64,000 nucleotides of DNA from Polytrichum commune (Eukaryota; Streptophyta; Polytrichopsida; Polytrichales; Polytrichaceae). The stretch's first letter is position 1, and every line of letters begins with the position of its first letter. Shown here piece after piece: positions 12,501 through 25,205 of this stretch. The position numbers were made by a program, and so were the translations under genes. The DNA lies in assembly GCA_950295325.1 (NCBI GenBank), contig OX485807.1:808501-872500 (forward strand). Reading direction: 5' to 3'. The notes below the pieces were generated by a model that saw only the letters and a list, made by a program, of their open reading frames with translations, was not told the origin of the DNA and ran no database searches.

Positions 12501-13692
12501 GGGCCCCCAAGTCTCTCTATTACTGTTTCCATACTTGCCCCAAATATGTGAGTGAGTCGTTTGGATTGATGTTCCTCCACAACACCCCCCAGTTTTTGTA
12601 GTCTTTGTTTCCATATCTGCACAAAACCCAACTTCAAAACCTTGATTAGTACTGCCATCAAGTTCAATTCAACTAGCCAGAGTTTTCCTTGTTTCATGAT
12701 GGGACTAACATCAACTTCCTACCATCTCAAGTTTACAAAACTGCAATATTTGCAATCTGCCATAACCACATTTAGTTCTTCCAACACCACAAACCCCACT
12801 GAGAATCCTTGAGATCTTAAAAGTTCCAGTGAAGTGCCTGACTTGTTGATCTACACACAATGGGTGTATTCTCAGCTTCAAACCACCTGTCCATTACAAA
12901 TAATTGAAGACCGAACTCAAAAGAAGGAACTGCGATTTAGGGTTCAAGATGAGAATTTAGCCATCACAAGAGATGAAAATTTTGCAATCTTCCTTGACCA
13001 CATTCAATCCTTTTAAATCCCACTAGCCCCACTGGACATCCTGCAGATTCCCACCAGTTCCAATGAAGTGCCTGACTATTTGCTCTACCGACTGGACACA
13101 CAATGCCTGCATTCTCACCCTCATAAAATCCTGTCCATGACGAGTAATTTACAACCAAACCCTTATAAGGAAGAGACTGTAATTTAGGGTTTAAGATAAG
13201 GTTTACCATCAGAAAAACTGAAATTTTTGCAATCGGCCATAACCATATTTAATTCTTCCAAACACCACAAACCCCACTGGAAATACTTGAGATTCCACCA
13301 GTTCCCATTGAAGTGCCTGACTTTCTGATCTACCAACTGGAAACAGACAATGCCTGCATTATCGGTCTCATAAAAACTTGCCCATTACAAATTCTCTACA
13401 ACCAAAAACAAAACAAAAAGGAAACTGTGGTTTAGGGTTTAAGATAAAGTTTTAGGGTTTCAAGGGATTTCACTTCAGAAAAAAAAAACCTCAGCAACAG
13501 CATCAGTTCCCAAAACCCATACGAAAAGAACAAAAACAAAAAAGCAGAATGCAAGTAAGTAAGTACCTGCAAACGGCGGGGCTGAATCCCTTTTTCGACA
13601 AAGAGAGCAACAATGCCTTTGAAGAAGAGGTCCTCTTTCTCTTTTTCGCCATGATCAACTTCCACTTTCCTCTTCTTCCTCGCCCCACTCAT
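6584..13692 (-). CDS. POLL: DNA polymerase lambda, 15 exons
   Basis: Family X polymerase for gap filling in base excision repair and end joining. Exons: 13692-13567, 12616-12479, 11997-11742, 11464-11286, 11128-11047, 10801-10671, 10455-10393, 10152-9973, 9164-9111, 8791-8703, 8357-8264, 7637-7557, 7256-7189, 6975-6891, 6679-6584; phases agree throughout, giving 573 residues, near the size of other plant Pol lambda. Order: BRCT domain about 22-125 (GIQPRRLQ, THIFGAS, YDWLEDCLKAGK), Ser-rich linker about 150-240, 8-kDa domain with a helix-hairpin-helix (GLPTIGKS, about 240-325), second hairpin (VWGIGPATAQKLYEKG), palm with catalytic Asp421, Asp423 (SGDMDF) and Asp489 (RVDFK), and the thumb ending GFPWLEPHERNL. 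An in-frame Met at 13764 would add 24 residues. The exon 4 acceptor is uncertain (11464 or 11437, both in frame). Intron 13 has a GC donor (AAG|GCAAGT). The position of the pol beta Schiff-base lysine (Lys72) reads Asn304. No frameshift or stop: the gene looks functional. Confidence 0.95.
12737..13472. repeat. Tandem triplication in POLL intron 1 (periods 234 and 245)
   Basis: Three diverged units repeat the same landmarks in order: TTTTGCAATC, CCATAACCA, CACAAACCCCACTG, CCAGTTCC, GAAGTGCCTGAC (starting near 12833, 13067 and 13312), CATTACAAAT, and TTTAGGGTTTAAGAT. The array fills most of the 950-base first intron (13566-12617). Each unit ends with a telomere-like TTTAGGGTT word. Confidence 0.85.
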
Positions 13693-14601
13693 GAGGTATC
13701 CTAAAACTCCCGAAGCACCAAACGCTTGGATATTTTCTTCTCCTTGAAAATTTATCAAGTGCACGGGTGTAGTAGTGCAGAGAGAATCACATTCGGCTCT
13801 GAAGCACAGAACTTGAAACAGAAAAACTCACAGACACACCAGTGTGCAAATTGATACTTAACCCAAAATGGCTCCCTCCGACAAACACAAAATATGCTGA
13901 ACTGCCACAGCAAGAAAACATTGTGGGTTTTTGGAAGACAAGATGCCGAGGAATAGTAATGGGGTGGGGAAGATTCTTATGCCAAGTTTGTGAAATTTAA
14001 TATGGATTTCTGCCATGTGGGTGGCATGATGATTGCTGGTACTAAACTTTTGATAGCATTCAAGAAATGAATTCTCCACCGTCACAAAATGATGCTGATG
14101 AATCTGCTGCTGCACCTTCTGTACTGATCTCCTTCTGTGCACACAAATAACTTACTTACACAAAGTTTGTGCAGAAAACTTGGACCTGTGTGATTTTCAA
14201 AGAAAACAATGTGTTGAAAAAAGTGAAGTATGTGAATGAGTTGCTTCAGAGGGCTTTGATAGGATTCAGAAACGAGGCCTCCGTCATCAAGCTGATGACT
14301 GTGCTTCTTCACCATGCAAATATGAAACTTTTGTCAATGAACATTCTTCTATAAGATGAAATATCCAGAAAACATCATGTCTGTACTTTGAACTTTTGTT
14401 TTAGCAGCATCTGATTTCAGAAATTTTGTGTAACTTAACTTAAGATGTCGCAGGAAAAACCTATATTCTGATCAGATGAAATTGATGAGTTTGATGAAAC
14501 TTTTCTGCACAGGGGATTGAAGCTACTTCCACAAGTGGCAGCATGCAGCAAGGAATTCGGATGCCACTTGGCGAACTCCTGCAAAATTTAAAGTGGATGC
14601 A

Positions 14602-14963
14602 TCTTAAATGGTTACTTTCTTCAACTAGCCCACTTTCTCCTAAGATACAAAACACGTGATTAACTACGAGATGGTTAGCAAATCCAAATCGACTCCTCAG
14701 CTGCTTTCCTGATAGTTTTCAGAGCTCAAATGAACATCTTATTCATCATCAAAATGAAGATCTCTTGCTCATTAAATGGTCATATAGGTCTTCCCAGTTA
14801 TGTTGATTATTGAGTTTAGAATGGTTATGATATTTTGAACACGTTTACCAATCTCTTTCAAACACATGTATTTTTTATATCCCTTTGTGGAGGCATAGCT
14901 TACCACATACCACTCAAATACAGGTGTCCTAATAAGAAAAGTAACCAAATAAGGGTTGTCTAC
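14602..14963 (+). repeat. Family S dispersed element, copy 1
   Basis: Starts CTTAAATGGTTACTTTCTTC and ends GTAACCAAATAAGGGTTGTC. Landmarks shared with the other copies: CCCACTTTCTCCTA, TGGTTAGCAAATCCAAAT, GAGCTCAAATGAACATCTTA, TCATTAAATGGTCATATAGG, TTTCAAACACATGT, CATACCACTCAAATA. Size about 360 bases and non-coding. The two ends are imperfect inverted repeats of each other, best seen in the copies at 28145 and 60403. Confidence 0.8.
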
Positions 14964-17900
14964 ATTAGGAAGAGTTATTCCAAAACTTCACATTTCAAGT
15001 TAGAGCTCGAACTATGACCCACAAGGAACACTAATAACTTTGTGAACATTCATAGAGGCCTACTTTTTTTATGTATGAATTGTGTAGTACTTAATTGTGA
15101 TGGTTAGAATGAGCACTTTTGATTATTTGGGGTTCAATTTGACCCCTACATGCTCAAATGGTAATTGCATGTGGTGTTACAAGTGGGTCTTGATAAGCCC
15201 CAATTGTCCAAAAGTTTGTCACAATATTTTATGCAAATATCGCCTCCATGTTATCCAACCTTCATTTGGCCAAAATGCATATTTGGGATAAAAATCTCAA
15301 TTCTTAACGGAGACCAGGAAAAAAACCATATCAACCTAAAAAGCACCTCTCCTTTGCAAGGTGGGTAGACGACTCTAGATTATGTTCAAATGATTCAATA
15401 TGTTTTTGTGAGGCAGTTTTTAAACCATAACTTTATTCTAATCCATAACAATGCATGTTATGTGGGACTAACAATAATCCATGAAATATTCCAAGATATT
15501 TCTCACAATTAATCTGAATATGAAGAATATTTGTGAAATATTATTAGTCCCATAAGACATTGTTATGGATATGAATAGTGTTATAGCATGATGCAAAACA
15601 TATCTACTATTGTTTTTTGTTGTTTTTTAAAATTAATGGCCAAATGACTTTGAAGCCTTGTCTAAGCATTTTAGCCCTGCATTTTTTTTTAAATATTGGC
15701 ATCAAAGTGGAGTGACATGAGATTTCATTTAAAATTTTATCTTATCTAAAATTTCATTATACAAAACATTCTTAGCGGGGTGTGTACACAACATTTTGTG
15801 GGGCCCTGGTACATGGAAGTAGTGAATCCCAAATCTAGAGAGCTTTATTCTTGATTTTTTAGAAGTTCGGTCTAAATATGCAAAAACTTCATAATGAATC
15901 TAGGTGCAAGCATGGTAAAGTGAACTAGAAAAGTGCCCCATTTTATCCTAAAATCTTAATTTTTATGGTCAAACACCTAAAGTAGTAGCAAAATATTGTT
16001 TGAATTGAATATGTTCTCCATGGTTATATCTATTATTTTTTTAATTACTTAACATACCAAGATGAGATCTTCAAAACTTAACATGAAAAGTAATGCTCGA
16101 AAACAAATAGCTAGAATTGGTTTTGGACGTTAAAGTCATGATTTTAACTATTTTGGACTAGATATTCATTTTCCATATTCATGTGCCTTGAATTCATTAT
16201 GAATTTGAGGTCATCATCGAATATCATCATATAAAATCATTAGTTCAATATGATTTTATCATATTTTAAACAAAATTTTGACACTTACATGTTCAATATC
16301 ACCACTTGCAAACCACTTGCATCATCTTCTAAAATATGTAGACATTTCTCTTAGATTGTTTTTGTCAACATTAATTGTTTGGCTTTGTAGATCAATAAGT
16401 TTTAAAAATGTTTACAATATTTTTTTTTACAAAATTCAAAGTTAGTATATAGTTTGAATCACTTTCATGTAAACACCCCCTTTGTTTTTGTTAGCGTGCA
16501 ATCAAATGAAGGGGTATTGTAACTGCATTGATCCTTAAATTTAGAATGAGCTTCGAAGTAAATTAGCATCACCATAACGGGGTGTTTAAATTTTATACAT
16601 AATGAAGGGTAGGTGATAATACTAAATTTTTAGTGATTTGTTTTCTATAATAGGCTTGCCAGAAAAACAAAAATGTTGTTTTGTTACCATAGTAGGGGTC
16701 ATCTTGCATGATCACCCTCACATTTAGCTACACAATGTTGAACTTCAAACCTTGAGCATTACAAAATGATAAAGGTATAATATGGTATGATTTTGTACTC
16801 CTTGTGAATGTCACGTACTATGTTTGTAAATACAACCTTGAAATCTTCTATAAATGATGTGACTTGAACCCTAAACTCACAAATGCATTGGTTTTTTTTT
16901 ATGGTCTCATGTTGAATGTGGGAGTTCTTTGTTCGCTTGCGAGTTTGTGTATGCGCATATTGATTGCATACTTTCCTAGTCATGTGTTAATGTATGAATT
17001 CTACATAACATGCTCACATGTTGTATTTATAATGAACATAGCCTGCAAATAATTGGTGCAAGGATAAATATATGATGAAAGGTAGGGCACACGGAATGAA
17101 CATGTTCTAGAAGTTTAGGTAAACATAGGCCTACAAAAATCCACAAAATTCACATACAAAGCCTCCATGTACTTGGGTCTTGAACGCATGTGACCCTCAA
17201 AGACCCTATACAGTGCCCCCCCTCCCAACCAGGTGTAAACATGTGCAAGGATCAAGAGTTGTGCACTTTAATGTTCTTGTACCCATCTCAAAATCTTAAG
17301 AACATGAGACAGATATGTCGATGATTCTACTAGAATCAAGGACGATCTGCAAATCTCACAGATACAATGTTGTTCATCTGCAGTTTAGGCACTCATTGGT
17401 ACCTAGAAATGGGGAAAAGAACAAATCTTAATGGTGAGACATGTTATATAATTTGTCAAAGTCCAACTTTCTATATGAAATTTGTCCATTTTTTCCTACC
17501 AAAAAAAAACATGCTCCTATGTTGTCCAAAAGTGTCCTTCAACCACATATGTATTGTGCCCTCTCAAATATTGACACTTGGGTTAATATTTAAATTCAAC
17601 AAATACCTCAAAATCCAATCCCTTAAAAGTTGTAAATTTACTACTCAAAATTCAATCACTTAGTAGTTGTACATTTATTGTCTCGGAGGTTTTTCAGTCG
17701 CCCTTGTTGGTTGGGCACGTGGATGAGCGCTCGACCGAGTTATGAATTTGTCAAGCTATGGTGCAAACAATGTGGGCTTTAAGGAAACCTCTTGAGGTTC
17801 AATTAAGGTGGGTAGATATGTGGAAAATGGTGATAATAAGCTGACTCAGCCAGAAAGAGTGGCTTGAAATTTGTGCAATATTTTCTAGAGATGGAGTTTG

Positions 17901-18066
17901 AGGAAATGATGAGGAATGCAAGTTGTTTCATAATTTTATTTCATGTAAATAGTTAGTTATATTTTTCTGAAGAGGCAAGTAAGTCAAATTTCTATTTGTA
18001 TAGTAGAGTCTCTCTATTTTGAGTATTAGAATATCTTACTTTGCATACGAATGCACACAACATGGT

Positions 18067-18287
18067 TACATTATTTATGGTATTTAGTGTCACTTACTAT
18101 TCAGAATTACACATTGTTATAAAATTTTATTGTTAATGTAAGTTTTTACCAAGTAAAGATGTTGACGTTCTATAGTGTCCAAACAACCAATTTGAACTTT
18201 GTTGGTATAAATGAGATCTATAGTAAAAATTTATAGCACAACATAACTCCAACTAGTAAATGATACTAAATACCATGAGCATTGTAA
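18067..18287. repeat. Family A inverted-repeat element, copy 2
   Basis: Left end TTTATGGTATTTAGTGTCAC and right end AGTAAATGATACTAAATACC form terminal inverted repeats of about 40 bases. The interior shares ACCAAGTAAAGATGTTGACG with other copies. About 220 bases and non-coding. Confidence 0.8.
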
Positions 18288-20059
18288 CTCAATGGCACTC
18301 AAAAGTGATTGTAATTAGTGTGAAACAAGAGCTATTTGACCATTCACTGCATCTTTTTCAGGCCATCACTTTTATAATTAATCATTGTGGGTCCACACAA
18401 GAATCATTCTACCCTTAGTCTAGTGCATCAATAGTGGTCATTCATCATTTACGGTTTTCCAACCTTAGTGCTTTAGTTAGTGGTTGCAACCTAAGACCAT
18501 GTGCAACTGACGAGACACCAAAATGTTGAGTATAGAAAAATAAAACTAATACTTAAAGAAACTTGGCTCTAACGGCCACGAGTACAATAGAGCACCATGG
18601 CTAAACTAATGTTGCTACTTAGCATGTATAGACAATTGCCTCTGCAATTGCTAATGCCACCTCAAATACTCAAAATTCTTACGACTATAGTCGAACCACC
18701 TATTCCCAATCAAGACCCCATTGGGAATCTAAAGGATATTGGAGTTTTGATCAGGTTGGGATTGATTTTGGCAATTTATTTTCGGGGGTGGTGAAGATAA
18801 GGTTCCATGTTTCATGGCCTGGGCTTTTGTGCATAGCCGGACATGATAGCCAACTATCACATTAATTGGAGTGTGAATCAATGCAAATGTCAAACTAATT
18901 AGAAGCAAAAATATCTAGAAAGTAGGGGTATGTAGTCATAATCTAAATCCCATGAAGGGATTGATTTTCATTTCTATGAAAGTTTTAACATATGCTTACA
19001 ATCTAAAAGCAATTGCGAAAGAGTGTTTAGAACTTAAAACTATTTTAGGCTCGATTCCCAACCTCCAAATAATTGTGGGTGCTATAGAGAGGAAGAAGGA
19101 TTGCATGCAATTTCCAGGGTTGAAGCAGAAAGCTCACAATCCGGTGACAATGGAAGAATTTTATGATGATGATCAACAACAATGCACACCCTTCCTGCCA
19201 ATTTGTACACCAACAATTCTTGGTTTCTAAATCTCCAACTTTATGACATCACCATGGAATCGATAATCTTATGACATATGTCAGTGGTTTCTGGTTTTGA
19301 GTGCTAAAGCGAGGAGGAATTCACCTCGAGGTGAGCGGTTATGGCAATCTCTAGCCATTGGTAATATGTTTGGACCAAATTTTGGTTTGAAAAATTCACA
19401 ATACTTTCAAGCCAAGGGATAAAATTACCAAAAAAATTGCACTGCCCATACTTCTCAAGATTTGGCACAAAATCTCCTAAGTGATCGATTATGGGTGGCT
19501 CTACCTTAGTTTGGCTTTCGTTTGGCTACTTGCGACCTTATCCTCAAAGTAACGACGAGAAATCTAAGTGGTGGCTAATAATTTTGGCACATGAGTGATG
19601 GAGAGGGCATGCCACAACAGTAGTTACAACACATGATGCAAGCTGCTTGGGTGGAGGTTCGCAACAACTATAGCCTGGGCAACAATTGCCACAAAGGTGG
19701 ACCTGCTTCAAAATGAACACGGTTGGTACATCTAGGTCACGGGGAAGATGTGGGACCCGCTCCTGGTGCGGGCCCCACCACGGTGGCACCTCCTTCATCA
19801 CGGTGCCACTTTGATCCTGTGCCAAGTCCTTAAGTTTGAGCAATTGAGGTCAATTTCCTTTGACGTCACCCCTTTCAACTGGATGGCCTTTAAGAATCCT
19901 CAAGAAATCCCAAAGACGTTGCTTCAATACGGGATGTTTTGAAGATTATTTAAGTAGGACCTAAGGACACCAAAACATGCCAATAAAAAATCAAAATCAA
20001 AAAAATCAAAATTCAAACTTGGTAGATATGGATGTGAAGCACTGCTCGGGAAGAACCGG

Positions 20060-20200
20060 TGATTAGTTCCAGATGAACCGCTTGAGTTTGAGAAATAACC
20101 AGTTGAGTTTAAGACTTGAGGACAATTACCGATCATTGTAGAGGAATCTATAGAAGAATATACCTCAAATGAACAAAGGAAAACCGGAAGGTTTCTAACA
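20060..20200 (+). repeat. Segment shared with 54730-54851 in reverse
   Basis: The stretch with AGATGAACCGCTTGAGTTTG, AGAGGAATCTATAGAAGAAT and AAACCGGAAGG matches the reverse complement of 54730-54851 at high similarity. It is a fragment of a larger dispersed element, perhaps a retroelement, but no coding domain is recognisable. Confidence 0.6.
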
Positions 20201-21065
20201 TGCAACCGGCTGGATTTAGAATCACTAGGATCTTGACCAACTATGCCCACAAACTTCCCGGGCCCTGATCCTTGTGCATAAAAGTTTTGTAGTGTAGGTT
20301 CCACCCAGTAGGTGATTTTTATTTTTATTTTTTATTTTTTGCGCTTCAAAATAGTGCTTGCCATGCATCTTTTGGAGAAGATGAAAGCTACAACTTCTTG
20401 AGTTGGGAAGCTAACCTTGTAGATCTTCATTACGAGTGCAGCATTTGTTGACCATTCAAGGATCAAATCGATCTCCAAAAATTGGACCCCAAAAGTTAGA
20501 TACCTTGTAGGGCCAAAAATGAACCTTCCGATTGGCATACCTTGTGACCTCTAAGGTGAACGAGAAACACTTGAACTGGGTTTGAATCCCAAGAAAACCA
20601 CTAATTTTGTTGGGGCACAACATTCAAGGAGGATGTACGTTCCATAGAACCAATGATCATGAGGCTTGCAAATGGAATTTGTTTTATTAGAGTGTGTGTG
20701 AGAGAGAGACAATGCCAACTTCTAGAATTGGAGTGAATGAGGGGCGCTTCACTCTGGTCATAGCCGCAATTTCATATGTGAACCCGAGACATGTTTCATT
20801 TGATATTGTCATACATATAATAGATTGAAGTTTTGTACGAGTTTAATATCTCAAGGACAAGAATATTGCCTGACAGATCTTACATTTGATACTAAAATGT
20901 GATCCAAGAATAAAATTAGATTCTCGAATTAAGAGGGAATGCATTTTCATAAAAGAAAGAGAGATTTTTATTATTTGGTTTTTGAGTAAAGTGAGAATTT
21001 TGCATTATTAGGTAAACTACAACTAAGATGTTGCCCTTAGGTTTGTCTAATGTAGATGGTTCTTC

Positions 21066-21482
21066 ACTACACTAAAAAGGACATTTAGTGTTTGATACAC
21101 TAAAATACAAATGCATACACTAAATGTCACTAACCCTATGAAAGTAAGTAACATTAAATGTAAACTCAAACACCAAATACCAAATATTAAATGGTAATAT
21201 GTGGAAGTTACATGTTTGAATTTAGTGTTAGTAAGGATATGAAAAAAAATGCCGTCGACTTCGGCATATGAGAGATCAACGAGCAAGAAGGTGGGGCGCC
21301 ATCCCTAATATCACAAGTCCAGTGAAATGCATGCTTCACATGAAGGGAGGTGGCACTAGTGAAGGTAGCAACACATTTATGTCCAACACTAATTGTCAAG
21401 GAATTGAAAGTTAGTGTTGAGCAGGGCATGGTGGTAACAACATTAAATATAATCAAACACTTAATATCATATTTAGTGTAGT
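21066..21482. repeat. Inverted-repeat element with ACTACACTAAA ends, copy 1
   Basis: The left terminus ACTACACTAAAAAGGACATT and the right terminus, read in reverse complement as ACTACACTAAATATGATATT, form terminal inverted repeats of about 30 bases with some mismatches. The ends resemble the CACTA class superficially, but no target-site duplication could be shown. An 82-residue minus frame inside has no recognised domain. Confidence 0.7.
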
Positions 21483-21485
21483 TAT

Positions 21486-21819
21486 TTTTTCCAAGTAGCC
21501 CACTTCTCCTAGGATATGGAACACATGATTAGTATGAGAAGGTTACCATATTCAAATTGAGGCCATAACCACTTTCTTTATAGAACTCTAGAGCCTATAT
21601 GAATATTTAATTTCATTATCAAAGTGAAGATTCTTGTGCTCATTAAATGGTCACATAGACCCCCCCCCCTTGCCAAATTATGTTGACCTAGAATTTTTAT
21701 CATAATTTGAGTACACGGTCCAATTTCTTTTTGGTAGTTATTCTCAGAGCCACACCAAACCACATACCACTCAAATATAGGTACGTAATAAGAGAAGTAA
21801 CCAAATGAGGTTTGTCTAC
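21486..21819 (+). repeat. Family S dispersed element, copy 2
   Basis: Landmarks: GCCCACTTCTCCTAGGATAT, TCATTAAATGGTCACATAGA, ACCACATACCACTCAAATAT, AGTAACCAAATGAGG. It starts directly against the right end of the element at 21066-21482, so the two families sit back to back. Confidence 0.8.
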
Positions 21820-24247
21820 TTATTCATATACTATGCTAAGGTATCTTCCAAACTCAAGAAACATGATATATGGTTCAACAAGGCCCTATTCGAGAAAGAA
21901 CGGTCAAAGAGTTTGTGATCATCATGGTTCCAAACATAGAGTAACTTAAATAGTGCCACTTGTGGATGGAAGGCAATCCTCAATGAATGAAAAATTAGAT
22001 TACTCACAAAATAATTAACGTTGTTGGCACTTCTAAGGTGCACCCAAGTTTATACATGACCAACATGTCGACATCTTCTTGGATTCATAGGAAGCACACA
22101 CCATCAACACTTGATAAAATTGTCATGGTCCCAAGTTGATAAATTCGAGGCTTGTCATGCAAAACCTCAAACAAGACCACCAAAGCATCATACACGTTGT
22201 TCCCTTGAAATTCACTATGGTGTTTTGAGTTCCTACCCTAGAACTTGCCCAAACTTGTTTGCAAAAATGGTTAATTATTTAGTGTGGGGGTTAATCGTGG
22301 CTATATCTAGATCAAATGTTGATTGAAGACTTTACATTGGTCTACTACCCAGATTATCTCAATTGGTGCGTGTGGTATTAATTCTTGAAATACACATTAA
22401 TTTGTTGTAGATAGGTTTTTTGGTTTGGGTTCAAATGAACAAAAAACATAGGGAAGGTCAAATAAGTGTCAGATTGGGGTTCTAGGTGTCATTATTAGGT
22501 TATTTGATAGATCACAATGAATTTTAAGTAAGAATTGGGTACCAAAACTTATATTAGACTCAGTTTCGGGTGATTGTATGGGGTATTGTGAAATTGAATG
22601 AATTACATTGGTGATTGTATGGGGTACGTGCTAGTAACATCGTATAATCAGGGCCAAGGGCACCCCAAAATGAACCAAAATATTTAATTAATTAATTGAC
22701 AATTGAATGGATCATGAAATATTGTAGTGAAAATAATGCAAGTCACCGGGTTAATTAATCTTATCTTTAATTTAAGTGATTGTCCTTACCTGGACTGACT
22801 AAAGGACATCAACCTGTAAGTTTCCATAACTATTGTTCACGGCAAGTTAGGTAGATGCCGAAACAATTGTCAATTCCTTGATTTTTGAACGATTTTCATT
22901 ACTATTCACAAGGCGTCCATGATTTATTTAGATGGTATTTGATTCTAGCAATAACTTGAACCATAGTCTTGGACAATAGTCTAGAATAGTCTCCTTAGTA
23001 ATCCAATTCATTCATTGGTCCATGTTTGATTCGTAAACCAATTTTATTTCTATCATGTTTTAGTTTGTTGAGCAAGTTTGGATTCAAATTTTAATTCATT
23101 AAATATTTCATTCATTCATAATCTCAAAGTGGCAATGGTAACTTTAATCTATCATAAGTCCTCCTGATTAGTTGGCCATCAACTTGCTTTCCACAAGCCT
23201 TCGTTCGTCTACTACTGTATTGCAACTAGCCCCAAAACTTGTTTGCTGCCAATGGTCAAGTGATGCCTTCAAGTCTTTACCTTTTCTTTTCCAACAAACA
23301 ATGGCCATTTGATAGATCAAGGCTTGTGTTATTCGGGCAAATATCTCAAACTATGGTCTTCCTCCAACTCCCAACCTCCCCATGCTATGACCTTTCTCAA
23401 GTCCATATTTGACTATAAGTAATTATAATCCTACTCAAAATGGATTAAGGTTTCTACACTTGGTTGAAATTAATTGGATGAAATGATGTTTTCCAATATA
23501 ATTGGGATTCTTGATGCTAATTACCACTTATGTGTGATCTTAAGACTATGTTGCCTATTCCTACAATCACCGTGTGGGTTGACAATGATCCATGCACTTA
23601 CATATCATGGTATTTTCGTTCCCTTCAGTTTTAGTTCTTTTATCGACTTCGTAAGGTTGAGCTTCACACCCTAGCCTATGGCCTTAATGAGTTTTGAGTG
23701 AACAACTACACTCTAGATGATAGTCTTTTGCTCCAAATAATATCAAACACAAAATTTCTCAACATCATTTTCTCTCCTTAGGATATAGCCCCATAAAATT
23801 TGACTCTAAATTAGTCTCATTGCTCTCACACATAGGGTCAGTAAATGGACATTAAGATTACTCACACTGTTTGTCACAACATCCTAGCATCGGACTATGG
23901 TTTCTTACTCAATTAATGAATTCCAAGTCTTGTATCCCAACCTCTTTGCCCTATAGACTATTGTGCAATCATGTAGACTTGGGAAGACTCAATCACCCTT
24001 CTCTCTAGGGTCAAACTACATATATATTCAATCTCAAAAGGCTATTTATCACATATCACTTCTTACCCGTGGATAATTTCTTCTACATAATGAGGGCTAC
24101 TCACCCCACAAACTTAACTCAAACTAGTTCAAAAGTGCAAGTTTTTAGCAAGACTTCATAAACATACTAAATTTTCTTTGGAAAGAGTTAAATTCTAGAA
24201 GCATGTTAATTTTTGTTTTTTAACAATATGTTATTATGGTAACAAGG

Positions 24248-24545
24248 TATGCAAGTGTTGTTCGTTCATTTTTCTTAATTAGACACATGTATGCAAATGA
24301 TGTGTGGTTTGGTGGGGATCCAAGAGCATACAACATAATAAAACACATCTTTAAAAGAGATTGGACTACAACTTCAAATCATATTAATTACTCTAGTATA
24401 CTCAACAGTCAACAAAATTAGAGGGGCCGTGTGTTCATCTAATATAGAAGTAACTCATATGCACTTCCTATAATTTTTATAATCAAATCATGGCAAATCC
24501 TATTTATGTCAATGATTCATCATAGATCTACTTATGCAACACAAA
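24248..24545 (-). repeat. Family S dispersed element, copy 3 (reverse)
   Basis: Aligns in reverse complement with the other family S copies and more directly with 60403-60700: TGTGTGGTTTGGTGGGGATC, AAGAGATTGGACTACA, CTCAACAGTCAACA. More diverged than the others; boundaries are approximate. Confidence 0.6.
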
Positions 24546-25205
24546 TTTTCATAACATTACTGAACATACAATTCTCGTTTTGTGGGCACTCAAAATAAAA
24601 TAGTGAGATGCTTGAAAAGCTACGCAGGAAGATTCAGATTCAGACTGTACTCCCAACACCTCATTATTATATTATGAAGGCCCACATTGATAAGTAATGT
24701 TATGCCAAGATATTAATACGATCAACAAAAAATGAAGAACAAAAACATTTGATAGAATAACGCATGCATACCTTATTCCAACAATGTTTCACTCTTCCTT
24801 CCTCTCTTTTTCCTTCTCCCCCCCCCCCCCCAAAAAAGCCCATACAACCAAAAAGTATGTTCAAGGAAGGAGTGAGTGTGGGGGGGCCCAAAACCTCCAC
24901 ATGCTCTCTCACCGTCACCCGAAACAAAACACCGACCCTTGACACGCCTCACCTGCACGAAAACCCAAGCTTTACTCCCCAAAAACCCCAACCCCAACCC
25001 CTAAATCCCAACCTCCAAGATCTCTCTCTTGCTCTCTCGTCCTCCTCCTCCGATGAATCACTTCTCCTCCACTCCTCCGCTCTCCATCATCAACCTTTCG
25101 CATCTTCAGTGCCGTCCAATCTCCAGTTGACATCCTTCTTCAACCCAATTCCAAGGGTGTTGTAGCAGAATTTGAAGCTTTTGTTTTTGCGTGAATTTTG
25201 GGACC

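Larger units (their letters stand above)
13780..25190. other. 11-kb spacer between POLL and the GRAM gene
   Basis: No gene recognised. It should include the POLL promoter (just above 13692) and, at the right end, the CT-rich leader of the GRAM gene. Six dispersed repeats are listed separately (14602, 18067, 20060, 21066, 21486, 24248). Open frames (for example 18952-19230 plus and 19544-19843 minus) are short, without recognised domains, and partly overlap shared repeat segments. No RNA gene was seen. Confidence 0.5.

Noticed and set aside
24764-25165. 133-residue plus-strand frame just before the GRAM gene
   Set aside because: Pro/Ser/Leu-rich because it reads a CT-rich 5' leader; no domain. 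At most an upstream open frame in the leader, not a gene.
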